Shown: one piece after another, positions 10,141 to 21,438 of the stretch
Layout of the letters: each line of letters starts with the position of its first letter
Numbering within the stretch: the first letter of the stretch is position 1
Assembly: GCF_036785885.1 (NCBI RefSeq)
Contig: NC_092322.1
Location: 12,360,466 to 12,424,465 of the forward strand
DNA from: Coffea arabica
Lineage: Eukaryota; Streptophyta; Magnoliopsida; Gentianales; Rubiaceae
DNA length: 64,000 bases
Reading direction: 5' to 3'
Notes under the pieces: generated by a model
What the model saw: the letters and a program-made list of their open reading frames with translations, nothing else
Told to the model about the DNA's origin: nothing
Database searches by the model: none
Program-made: the position numbers and the translations under genes

Positions 10141-11439
10141 ATGGCAAAGACGACTAAAGTGAAGAAGCAGAAGAAAGTAAAGCCCCACCATTCCTCCCAC
10201 CTAAATCCAAACCCACCCGACAAAATGCTCAAGAAAAAGAAGAAAAAGCTCATAAACCAGAAGTCGGAAACCAAATCCAAATCGAAGGTCAAATCTCCTT
10301 CCTCCTCATCTTCAGACTCCGAATCCGAATCCGAGAAAGTCCAAAAACTCCTGGAACCATTCTCGAAAGACCAATTGATTGATCTGCTCACCGATGCTGC
10401 GCTTTCTAGCTCGACCTTTTTCGCGAAAATCTGTGAATTTGCAGATAAGGACGTTTCCCATCGGAAAATTTTCATCCACGGTCTATCCTGGGATACCACG
10501 AACGAAACCCTAATTTCAGCATTTCAGAATTTTGGAGAAATTGAGAGTTCCAATGTTGTTCTTGATAAGGCTACTGGAAAAGCAAAAGGGTATGCTTTTG
10601 TTACGTTTAAAACTCGAAAATCGGCTTTGAAAGCACTGAAACAGCCCAAAATGGTGCTCAATAATCGACTTGTGGTCTGGCAGTTGGCTTCTTTAGGGCC
10701 CCCATCGACCTCGGGGCAGCTGGAGGGAAATGGGAATTTGAGTGGGAGGAAGATTTACGTGAGTAATGTGCAGAGTGATGTGAGCGCTGAGAGATTGAGG
10801 GCATTTTTTGCCAAGTTTGGGGAGATCGAAAGTGGCCCAATGGGATTTGATGTGCAAACAGGGAAGTTTAAAGGGTACGCTTTGTTTGTGTACAGGAATG
10901 TGGAAGGGGCGAAAAATGCGTTAGAGGAACCGTATAAGGTGTTTGAGGGGCGCGAATTGCATTGCCAGAAGGCAGCTGAGGGGAAAAAGATTCATGGTGG
11001 GGCTGCTGGAATTACCACTGGTTATCAGCCTATTCCACCTATGTATGCTGCCATGGGGCCGCAGAACATGGCATTGCTAGGGCAGAGTCCAAATGTTAAT
11101 GTGGATTTGGGTTTGTTGAGTGCTTATCCGTTGTATAATAGCTTGTTAGCGAACCCAAGTCCAGCTACTTCAGGGTTGATGAATGCAAGTCCAATCGCGG
11201 TTTTAGGACAAGGAGGGATTGGAATGGGAATGGGGATGGGGGTGGGAGGATATAATGGGGTCATGGGAAATTATGGTTTTGATAGTTTAGGAAGTGGTGG
11301 CAGCACCACTACAAATTTAGGGGCTTATGGTGGTGCTAGCGCTGGGTCAAGTGGGCCGATGATACAGGGTATGCATTATGCATATCCTAATACACCAATT
11401 GGGCAGAAATCGTCAGCACCTCCAGCATCAGGGACTTGA
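10141..11439 (+). CDS. UBP1-associated protein 2 (UBA2)-like RNA-binding protein
   Basis: The product is a 432-residue protein from an uninterrupted frame. The N-terminus is Lys-rich (KKKKKKL at 31-37), then a Ser/Asp/Glu acidic stretch (about 52-65), then LLEPFSKDQLIDLL (70-83), a motif typical of plant UBA2 proteins. RRM1 has RNP2 IFIHGL (110-115) and RNP1 KGYAFVTF (149-156). RRM2 has RNP2 IYVSNV (205-210) and RNP1 KGYALFVY (244-251). The C-terminus is Gly/Ser/Met-rich, including a GMGMGMGVGG-like run. UBA2 proteins are nuclear hnRNP-like factors that bind U-rich RNA and work with UBP1 in mRNA stability and stress or ABA responses. An in-frame ATG at 10054 exists, but 10141 (MAKTTKVKKQ) fits the family's basic start and has G at -3 and +4. 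The subfamily (2A, 2B or 2C) was not resolved. Confidence 0.93.
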   Translation: MAKTTKVKKQKKVKPHHSSHLNPNPPDKMLKKKKKKLINQKSETKSKSKVKSPSSSSSDSESESEKVQKLLEPFSKDQLIDLLTDAALSSSTFFAKICEFADKDVSHRKIFIHGLSWDTTNETLISAFQNFGEIESSNVVLDKATGKAKGYAFVTFKTRKSALKALKQPKMVLNNRLVVWQLASLGPPSTSGQLEGNGNLSGRKIYVSNVQSDVSAERLRAFFAKFGEIESGPMGFDVQTGKFKGYALFVYRNVEGAKNALEEPYKVFEGRELHCQKAAEGKKIHGGAAGITTGYQPIPPMYAAMGPQNMALLGQSPNVNVDLGLLSAYPLYNSLLANPSPATSGLMNASPIAVLGQGGIGMGMGMGVGGYNGVMGNYGFDSLGSGGSTTTNLGAYGGASAGSSGPMIQGMHYAYPNTPIGQKSSAPPASGT

Positions 11440-14400
11440 GGGAGTCTTTAGTGGTATTAGTGGTATGAGCAACTCTGACTTCCATTTAGTTACTTGTGTA
11501 GTCAATTGTTTTGCTAGTTTTCCTTTTATGTACTGTGTATGGACAATTTTTCCTTGTTGATCCATGAAATCTATTGCCTCTATAATGTGGTGCTAGCATT
11601 TGTTTGTAGGTGTGACGTTTTGCAATAGATGAACTTAGTTATGGGCATATTTCATATGGCTATAGAACGTCTTCATTTGGATATAAAATTTTTTTGTTAA
11701 TTAAGACATGCACGCCTCTGAACCAAACCACAGATGACACAAGTGTACTTATAGTTAAGCGTGGAATGCTTCATTATGAGATAATACCTTATACTTAACC
11801 CATATTTAAAGTTGTAGTTTGCATCTATATCAGCTACTTTGGCAGTTTAGGAGAGAAGAGAAAGCTTAAGTTATGAGAGAAAAGAAGATAGATTTCTATC
11901 TTGTTTGGGTGTCTAACAAACAAATGGTAAGTCTTAGGATATATATGTTAATAAAGTTTTAATCTATAGTATTTCAAGGATATATCGCATTTTGAAAACT
12001 TATAACAGGCTTCTTTTTGCTTTTTCTTCAATTCTCTCCAATTTGGAGAGAGTTTTTGAAACTGTGGTGGCCAAGTTCATCCTCCGAAATCTGTTCCTTT
12101 GAACTCTCTTCTTCCCTAAAAAATCTCTCAAGCAGAGGAAAACCCAGCTTTCTTTTCTCTTCCTTTCTTTTCTTCCAGGTCCCATTCAACCCAAATGAAC
12201 TGTATATGTCAATGATGTAAGTGACACATCAAAAAAACTTAAAAAAAAAAGACAGATATATGTATAGTTGGTGGACTAGGATCTCATCTTCTTCTGACAC
12301 AGAAAATGTATGCACTGTATATGAACTCATATCTTCCGAGCCGAGACATGATCAGGCATGATAACTTGAATGATGGCAATTTGGATAATTCCTGAGGATT
12401 TTCCTGCTGTTCTGTGTTTCAAAGAAATATACACTATATGATTGTGTTTGCACTCAGTTGCTACAAGCCAGCTGCTTTCTTGAGCACTCAACAAGAAAAT
12501 TTGGAGCTTACAATTTTTTGTAAAAGAAATTGTATTTCTCAGTTAATAGACAACTATTATAGATACCTTAATTATTGTGTTTTACATATTGTGGAGTTCT
12601 TTGCTAGTTTACTACATGGTATTTTTGGTGTTTAATTGTTTGATGCTAGTTTGTACTGATTATTTTGGAATTGCTGTTTTTGGAGGTGAGTAGTTTTTAC
12701 TTTATATGTTGTTTTCTGTTGTTACAAACTTTGTCTCCATGTTGCAGATAAATTACAACTTGCCATTGACGAGAAAGACGATGCTCTTGGAGATGTCTAA
12801 GTGGTTTGCAGAAATGAAAAGAAAATCATGCCCTTTACGTTTTGCTACTTTCTGAAACCCATAAATTGGATCACTTGGCAAAACTTCTAAGGGACTTGTT
12901 ATTGGTTTTTCGCTACATGACAAAAAGTTTTGATACATCTTTGTGGGATTTCATTGATCTTTTAACTTTTCTCTTGTGGTAATTTTTGCTATTTTCTATT
13001 TCAATTATTTTTGGCAGTTTATCATTACTTTTTTCTTTGATTTTTCTCATATTCTCAATATTTTTATTCTGTTTTTCCTTTTCTTTTTGTTAATTTTTTT
13101 GTTGGTTTTTCGACCGAGTTTTCATATATGTGTTAGGTTCTGATTTTACTCTACAAACCTTTGTTTTATTGGCATCGTTACAAACTTTCTGTTTCAGTAG
13201 TAGTTCAATTTGGAAAATAGAAGTAAGATGGTGTCAAATCCAGTATCTGGCTTATTGAGCTTGAACTGGCTAAAGATTAAGCTCTCTAATTTGATTGGTT
13301 TGAGCTAAGAAAGAGCTCATGCTCAATTCACATGTTTGATAGCACTCAAGCTGGTTCTAGCTAAGTGTAAATATCTTCTCTTACATTGGTTATGTGGTAA
13401 CTGCCCACATTAGATTAAAATATAGGGAATAAAAATTGAATATATTCCATGCTTGATTAAGCTCAATGAGCTCATCAGCCGAGTATTGGTGTACTTGAGC
13501 TTGGCTCATTTAGCTAATTTAGTAAATTATCCTTGAGGTGAACTTGGCGAAAGCAGAATTAAATCTTCAGATTTTGATTAGGTTTGTGCCGAGCATCTGT
13601 CAGTGTCTCAGTTCTTTTTGCAGCTGTTTTGGGGAAATTAACAACCTGCTGAAGCACCAAAAGTATCTTCTACCGTTAGTATGTTCGGCTAAAAATATGG
13701 TCTAATTTCTTTTTAACATATGATTTGGTCTCAATAGCTTTTGCTTTTTGAAACTCTATATTAAAATTGGTTGAAATTAGATAGTGTGTCTTTGTTTTAA
13801 CTTCTTTGAAAAGGTAAAGCTTATCAGAAGCATCAAAGGGCTACTTCCTCAAAATCAACTCTTTTTTTTTTTCATTTTAAAATAGGCTAAAAGCGAAGTG
13901 AAAGATGGTCTAGAATATCTCAAAAAGCTTTTAGCTTAGAATAGCTTAAATTAGGTGCTTTTAAACTGTTTAGAGTAAGCCGTTTGTGCTTGCACCCTCA
14001 TAACCATTCCAGGCAGGCCTTTCATATCTTATATGGAAATTTTTCTTAAATTCACGGAACATTACTCAGTTGACTTCAGCATAGGCACCTGGCTGGATTT
14101 ATTACTTTGAATTTGGGTTGGTTACTCTTATTTTAGGATATCTACTCAATTAGGTGCCGCATCATCCCCACTTATTATTTTATTTTATATATATTTTTGC
14201 TTGGAAACAGAATTGTATTTTTGTTTTCTTTTTTGATGATAAGAAATATCTTATCTTCTCTTAGAAAGAAGGGCTTTTTATGTACATGTTCTGATGTACA
14301 TGTTCTCAAGACTTTTGTGCTATTTGCTGAATTTCCCCAAGGTACTCTGCACCATTGGAATTTCCTTTTAGGTGGTTAAGTTGAAGCAAGAATTTGTTTT

Positions 14401-15659
14401 CCCTGTTGGTATAATTTTTTATTATGATTCATGGCAAGTGTTGGGTGCAGTCATTCTTTTTCATAAGATACATTTTTTATTACCTTTTTATTTCCTATTA
14501 TGTCTTAGTTTTGTCGTTTTTCTTAAATATTTATTTTTCCTTTAATTTGTCTAAGTTAACTTTAGTGCAAGGCAAGTCCGTCAACAAGAAAGGATAATAG
14601 CTACTAAAATGTTCAATCTGTAGATGATAGTAGGGGTGAGAGGGGTGATTTAATGTGATCCATTGCTCTATCTGTGTCCTTGATAAAGTAATGGCTGTAG
14701 GAGAGCTGCTGCAAAATTTTAATTATAAGATGCTGCCTTTGCATTTTGTAGATGATGTTTTGCGGCAAAAGGATGTCAAACCAAGTGGAAGTAATACATA
14801 AATAAATGAGTTGGCTATATGGAGTGTGTTTTCAGTTGCCTGGCTATGTCCAATCTTTGCTGTGTTACCAATGTTTATCAGTGGGTGCTTGTTTATGGAG
14901 TCAAAGACCACTATACAATGTGTATATTATTTTGTGACTTGGTTGCCTTGTGTAAAGCAGAATTGTGCATATGAAACTCCTGCTGTGCTGGATTGAAAGA
15001 ATGGGTGAAGAATATTTTTTCCCACTTTTAGTTAATCTAATCAGGGATCCTTGGCAGACATAGCTTTTTGGTGGTTTTTTATTGGTGTTTTTGGTTGTTG
15101 GAAAAGGGGGTGGGGGCGCACATTTACTCTAAGAAGTAGGTGATTTCCAATTAAGATTACAGCAATGGATTTGGATGGGAAGCCTGAAGTTAATTTTTCT
15201 CTAGGCTCCTTTTGTCCTGGTTTAAGAACCAAATTCGCTCGCGGCTATCTGTTCCTGTCGATTTGGTGCTTTGCTTTTGCATATTTAGTGAGCGATTTAA
15301 GTGAGTTTCATGTCACTATTTGTGAACATTCAAGTTTTTCTTAGGTTTGAATGGCGTAACCAATACTTGGTTGAGCTATGAGGCCAACTATAAATAAGTA
15401 GAGGTTGAAACATTAGCAATTGACCTTGGACGTTTATTGTTTCTTTTAAATCGGCCGACTGTTAAACTGCCAAATTTATGCATTCTCTTCAAATTTGCCA
15501 CAGTTGCAGTTATACAAAGTACTCTAACCGTTCTATGGAAATTTAATTGCAAGATAACATTTATCCTAGATAGACCTGGTCCCTCCCAGTATGAGCCGAG
15601 GAGTTGGCAAATAAGTCACATATGGATACAAGGAGAATGGATTATTCTTTCTTTCAGAT
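11440..15659. other. 3' region of the UBA2-like gene and intergenic DNA
   Basis: No protein gene is recognised. The sequence is T-rich, with plausible splice acceptors (for example TTGTCTCCATGTTGCAG ending at 12747), which resembles transcribed but untranslated plant DNA. UBA2 genes are known to carry spliced 3' UTRs, so part of this stretch may be 3' UTR exons and introns. The right-hand end should contain the 3' UTR of the minus-strand gene that ends at 15660. Open frames of 60-73 codons show no family features. Confidence 0.4.
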
Positions 15660-17528
15660 TCACTTCTTTCTCTTCTTTGGGGGTTGCAGAGCTTCTTCCT
15701 CTTCATCGTCTTCCTCTTCCTCGTCCTCTTCCTCGACAACTTCCTCTTCACCTTCTTCACCACCATCTTCTTCTTCATCACCGTCGTCGTCGTCGTCATC
15801 ATCGTCGTCTTCATCTTGGTCATCTTCGCCATCATCGTCGTCATCATCATCATCATCCTCACCATTCTCTTCTGCCCCACCTGATCCTCCTCCTGCACCT
15901 GGACCCTTCTTAGGATTGCTCTTGTTATTGTTGGGGTTGCTGCCAAAATCATCCCCATCTTCAGACGACAAGTCCTCCTCACCTTCACCGTCATCCTCAT
16001 CATCATCGTCGTCATCCTCACCATCGCCCCCCTCTGCATCCAGTTGCTTGCATGGGCAGTAGTAGGTTTCAGTGTCTCCTCTCATTTTGGGCTTGTTTCT
16101 TAGCAGATCGAGGTACTCCTGTTAAAACAAATCGATACAACGATAAATTTCCAAACATGGTTGACTTGCATCGGATCAAGTCTCGATCATAAGAAACAAA
16201 GATTACAAAATATACCCTCCAATTCAAATGGGTAGATTCATCAACAAATACAGCAGTTAAATACTCAACCACCCACCTCCCACCAAGAAATCAGCTTAAA
16301 CCTTGCAATACCTTTATTGATGAACACGTGGGAAGTGTTCTATGGTATTTTTTTTACTTTCACCAACAAGGAGAATATTCCATGTCTTGGCACCCACTAA
16401 AACTACTTTTGACTCATTCTCGGATAAAAAAAGAAACGACAAAACAACAGATTGTTTCATAAGCAAAACGAATAGGGCCTACTAGGGATTATCACAACAC
16501 CATTGCCCAATACTCCAAGTTCCCAACCATCTTTGGTGTAACCATTAACAGTTTAACACAACATAAATCAGTATTTATTTCCATATGCCCCATTTCAATT
16601 GAAACCGAAATTGCAAAAAAAAAAAAATAATAATAATAATTTTTTTTGCAGCCTCACATTTGAGAATCTCATTCTAAAATCTCAAAAAGCTGGACTACAT
16701 ATCCTTGCTTTGATAACATCACAAGAATGTCCTCGTAGAGTAAATCCCCTTTATCTTTTACTATTGTTTTGTCACCATTTGAAGCCAAAATGTTAAAAAT
16801 AAAGGGAAAAAAAAGGTTTGTTTCATGTTAACTCATAGCCTATTAAAAATTTGCACCTTCAGACAAACAAAAAGAAAACAAATTTTTATCGGATCAAAAC
16901 AACAAGGGCTATACGTTATACACTAAAAGATTAATGGGCTATTCCTCCCACAAAAAGGACAAAAAATTGAGGAAAAACAAAAAACCTTCGAAGTTTACCA
17001 TGACAAAAGTCATAAGCCTTAATAGTGGAAAAGTCTGCCGTCTAGACTAAAATACCCACAACTAAAACAAAATAAAGAATTGAAGCAATAAGATATCAAC
17101 AAAAAAAAAAAAAAAAGGATATCAAAAAGATCTAATTTTATTCTAAGAAAAAGGAAAACACTAAAGTATTCACAAAGTAAATTCCCAACTAAAAAAAAAT
17201 TTCCACGTGCAGCAGATCTTTTTCCTTTTCTTTTCTTTTTTGGAGCAAAATACTTGCTGCAGAGATAAAGCTGCTAAACTACAAAAAACAAAATAAAATA
17301 AAACAGCACTTTAAAATCGCCCAAAAGAAAATTAAAAAAAAAAACAGATTAACAAAGTCAACGCAGTGTGTAATTTACCTGCGTGAGAACGACGAGGGAG
17401 GTTTTGACCAAAGCCGAGACAAGAGCTGCAGCTAATAAAACCACTGCTTCCCCGGCGGACGTTAGCACACCCCCATTAACGACGTTAAACGTCATCGTTT
17501 CGTCAAAACTACTAGCTAATGTTTCCAT
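15660..17528 (-). CDS. Highly acidic nuclear-type protein with hydrophobic N-terminus and basic tail
   Basis: The minus-strand exons are 17379-17528 and 15660-16118 (GT donor after CTCACGCAG; acceptor TTAACAG), giving 202 residues. Residues 1-50 (METLASSFDE...) include a hydrophobic, Ala/Val/Leu-rich stretch at about 25-48. Residues 51-70 (EYLDLLRNKPKMRGDTETYY) lead to YYCPCKQL, a CxC motif. From about 76 the protein is almost entirely Asp/Glu with a short Gly/Asn/Pro spacer, and it ends in PPKKRKK (196-202), like a monopartite nuclear localisation signal. Databases often give such plant proteins names borrowed from other acidic proteins (for example VHS3-like or prostatic spermine-binding-like), which I regard as composition artefacts. 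The function is unknown; an acidic chaperone-like or chromatin-associated role is only a guess. The start is the first ATG after a likely spliced 5' UTR. Confidence 0.8.
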
Positions 17529-18075
17529 TTCTTCCGTACGCTACAGTGCAAAAAATTAAACCTGCACGCGAATCACGGTAACCGTTAGATCTACACTTCC
17601 TTCACCCTCAACCGTCCGATTTTTCATCAAAAAACATATTTTTAGTATATTTTTCACCCCCAGAAGAACAGGGAGAAACAAAACTGATTTAATCAAAACA
17701 TAAAAACAGTGTTGAAGCAGTGAAAAAGGACAAAAAACTACTTTAAGCTGCAGAAATAGAAAATCAATATCAAAATAATGGCGAATCTAAATTTTCCCCA
17801 TGAAAATTCGTAAAAAAGGAAGAAAAACTCAGGCGAATTGGCAGAAATACTGCAAAGATGAGAATAAAAGTGAAGAGGAGGCTGGAGATGGATGGAAAAC
17901 TTACCAGAAGAGTAGATCTGAGGTTGGATGCAGCAGATCTGAGAGATTGGAGAGCTAAAGCCAGGGGAAACAGAGAAGAGAGGCGGCGTTCATTGTGGAC
18001 CGTCGGATGAAGCAGAGAGAGAAATCAGAGGGCGAGAGATGGACGTATGTATTGGTGAAGCTATAGATATAAAAA
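17529..18075 (-). promoter_or_regulatory. 5' UTR, UTR intron and core promoter of the acidic-protein gene
   Basis: Reading the minus strand, a TATA-like TATATCTATAG lies at about 18061-18071. A likely leader exon follows and ends at a good donor (CTTCTG|GTAAGT) near 17904. A candidate acceptor (GCACTGTAG) lies about 12-15 bases upstream of the ATG at 17528. This gives a 5' UTR intron of roughly 360 bases, common in plant genes. There is no transcript evidence; the boundaries are inferred from splice signals. Confidence 0.45.
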
Positions 18076-18479
18076 ATCAAAGGGTAAAAAAGAGATGATC
18101 GAGAAGCAGCAGCTGTGAGAAGGAATGAGATGATGATGAAGGTGCCATAGTGGTAAGGGTGTGTTTGGATGTCAGTGTTACTGAGAATGCTGCCCGTAAT
18201 CTTGCCGGGCAGTTTGGGCAGGGGTCTGAAGCAATCAGATTCTGAAAATATCGGGAGGGGGTTGGGGATTCTGGGGGAATGAAACTGCCCGTGGTTTTGT
18301 TTAATTTTTTGGTTTTAATTTTTGTTAATTGGTTTTGTTAAGAACTCGATGCCCTTAACCGGGGTTAGGTTCAGGTGATTGACTAACTAGCACACGGTTG
18401 AGTTGTGGATAGACCGGGGTTGGAATGTAATTTTCTTCCGGTTAATTGCGGGCTGCGGCGGTGGTTGGAGGATTTATTA

Positions 18480-19609
18480 GGGAAAATCGTCCAAAACGTT
18501 CTTCACATTTTGTAAAATGACTTTTTTCGTCCCTCACTTTTAAAAGTGTAATTTTATGTCACTTACATATGCACATCGGTCAAATTTAGTCCCTAACTAG
18601 GTTTCCGATCATTTTTTGGCCGGAATCCATCACGTGCAAGGCACGTGATCATTTTTTAAAGGTAAATTTGTCAAATTATATTTTACATAATCTGATCTAT
18701 AGTACTCCACATTTTATAAAACAAATGTTTTCGTCTCTCACATTTTATAAAATAATTTTTTTATTCCTCACATTTCACAAAATGAATTTCTGCCTCATAT
18801 TTCAAAAAATAAATATTTCCATCCCTCACTAATTATGTATGTGAGGGAAACCCTAAAAAAAATGTGTGTGAATAAATTTTGTTTAAACACATGTATATGT
18901 CTATTTGATTTTACTTAATAATACGAATAGCATAAATATATGTATGTGTCTATTTGATTTTATTTAACAATACGAATACCATATATTATACGTGATCATT
19001 TGATTTCATCTGGTATTAGTTAGTAAATAATCTTGCATTCATTGTCAAGTTGGCCAATGAAACTATTTTCGATCAAAATATAATAAGAATATGCAAATTA
19101 AGGTTCTATTGGTAAATATTAGTCATAATTATACAAAAAGAGAAGATAGCCCACAAGTTGGGCCCAACTACATACATGTGTTTATGCTATTATTATTAAG
19201 CAAAATCAAATAGACATATACATGTGTTTAAAAAAATGTATTCACACACATAATTAGTGAGAAATGAAAAATTCATTTTTTGAAATGTGAGAGATGGAGA
19301 AATTCATTTTGTGAAATGTGAGGGATGAAAAAAATCATTTTATAAAATGTGAGGAATGAAAAAATTTATTTTATAAATGTGGAGGACTATTGATCAGATT
19401 ATGTAAAATATAATTTGACAAATTTATCCTTCAAAAATGATCACATGAACTGCATATGATGGATTCCGGCCAAAAAATGATCGGAAACCTAGTTAGGGAC
19501 TAAATTTGTCCGATGTGAATATGTAAGGGATATAAAATTACACTTTTAAAAATGAGGGATGAAAAAAATTAGTTTACAAAATGTGAAGAACGTTTTGAAC
19601 GATTTTTTC
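18480..19609. mobile_element. MULE-like element with inverted arms of about 420 bases
   Basis: The left end reads GGGAAAATCGTCCAAAACG and the right end, reverse-complemented, GAAAAAATCGTTCAAAACG. Homology between the arms continues inward for about 400 bases: 18480 to about 18900 pairs with about 19190 to 19609, including CCGATCATTTTTTGGCCGG with CCGGCCAAAAAATGATCGG. Only a short AT-rich spacer separates them, so the whole element can form a giant hairpin. Possible 9-base flanks (GATTTATTA and GATGTAATT) match only in part, so the target duplication is decayed or my boundary is off by a few bases. No coding capacity. Confidence 0.75.
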
Positions 19610-19617
19610 GATGTAAT

Positions 19618-20740
19618 TCTATGGGGTGAATGGGGTAAAAAGGAAATTACCTGTTAAGGCAAGTGTCAAGATGCTATTGGGTGTGAAAGTTAATAAATTT
19701 TTTGGATGCTAGACACTTTTGATAATTTGAGGAAGGCCCCCTTCTATTTAAAAAAAAAAAATTATACATGTCACTCTTTATGGTTCAAAAGTACTTTAGT
19801 ACCCTTCATAGATTCACAATATTTACATGCAGATTTCCTACAAAAAGAATAAAGATGAACGAATAAAAAAGAAAATTAATGAATGAGAATGGAAATAACC
19901 AGAACCAAACCTTGACCTTGCTTTTTCTCCTATACCCTTCCTCACAACCAAATTATCAATTTGTCCCCCTCTTTTTCTTTTTCTCTTTTGACTCTCCTCT
20001 CCTACTCCCTACCATAGCTAACTCCTTCCTCAAAATTTTGGTGTTCTTTTAACTTTGCACCTCTTAGTGTCGGTGTTTGTTGCTGTTGCTCCCTTCCTTT
20101 CTTCGTTTCTCTCCATTTTTGTTATTATGATTCAAGTAGTTTTCATTTTTTTTTCCTTTTCTTTTTGTGCTTTTATAGGCCGATACAATTGGATGCTATT
20201 GCAGATCAAAAGTTAAAGGAAAATAGAAGTTTTCGGCCTCTAGAAATTGGATTCTTAAAAGGTTGTTGCAAATTTGATAGGGAGACTCGAAAATTGGATA
20301 GAGAGATAAAGTGGTAGAAGGGTTTATGATATAAAAATTTTGTAATCAACAGATATTTGATTTTGATCAAAGTATGAAGGTTGAATTTTAATGTCTTGAG
20401 TGGCAATTATGGTTGCAGTTTCTGAGTAGGTTAGAAAGCATATCTTGGCAATTTAACAAAATAGGAATTGGTTGTGGCTAGGGATCCTTAAGCTGTCAAA
20501 ATTGCTAGAATCGTATAGGATTTGTATTTGAACTTTTTGTTTTCTAAAAAAAGTCACTAGAATTCACAGTATGTTGGCAGTGATTAAAGAAAGAAAGTTG
20601 GAAATTGTTCCAGAAATAGACAAGTTAAAGCAGATGAAAAAGAAGCTCTTACTTTCTTTTTATCTTTTGAAATTCTACAAAAAGGCTATTTTAAGTATTT
20701 TGAATAATGATAAGCTAATGCAGTGCGGTCTACTTTGTGG
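19618..20740. other. Intergenic, no gene seen
   Basis: AT-rich, with pyrimidine-rich stretches at 19915-20170. Open frames at 20206-20406 (minus) and 20571-20834 (plus) are Lys/Ile/Leu/Phe-rich strings without family features; the second runs into the tandem repeat. Confidence 0.4.
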
Positions 20741-21149
20741 CCTAGTCTATAAGAATAAGGGAGGTCTTTTTGTAATTTTTAAAATTAAAGGAGAGTTTTT
20801 TCAAATTATCAAAAATCTTAGGAGCAATATGTAAAATTATCCCATAATTTATTTGTTTCTTTGTCTAACAAACTATTATAGTATGAAATTAGCATTTATA
20901 GAATTTGGGGACCAAAATTGAAACTGATAGGTCTATATACATATCACCTAGTCTATAAGAATAAGGGAGGTTATTGTAATTTTTAAAATTAGAGGAGAGT
21001 TTTTTCAAATTATCAAAATCTTAGGAGCAATTTGTAAAATTATCCAATAATTTATTTGTTTCTTTGTCCAACAAACTATTATAGTATGAAATTAGCATTT
21101 ATAGAATTAGGGACCAAAATTGAACCTGATAGATCTACATGCATGTCAC
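20741..21149. repeat. Tandem duplication, unit about 206 bp
   Basis: Copy 1 spans 20741-20946 and copy 2 spans 20947-21149, both beginning CCTAGTCTATAAGAATAAGG. They differ by a few small indels (for example GGTCTTTTTGTAA against GGTTATTGTAA) and scattered substitutions, so the duplication is not very recent. The unit is AT-rich and non-coding. Confidence 0.88.
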
Positions 21150-21438
21150 ATCATTTAATTTAAATTTAAACACTAGATTTTGTATGTATAGCATGTACCC
21201 TAAACCCACAAATGCATAAAAAGTTTACCCTTTAACTTAGGATTAATCGTTTCTATACTATTAATAAATACATTAACAAGTCTAGATGCATATCACTTCA
21301 TAAATTTAAATAATAAACTTTGCATGTGTGACATGCGTCTATATTCGCAAATATTTGTTAGCATAAAAGATTTACCCATTAATCATTGTTGCACTAAAGA
21401 GAATTTTGAGGTACCTACATAGTTGTTGGTACCATACT

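Noticed and set aside
15604-16062. Poly-Ser plus-strand frame and Met/Thr/Lys minus-strand frame
   Set aside because: Shadows of the Asp/Glu-rich exon; the minus-strand frame ending at 15660 splices in phase to a proper first exon.
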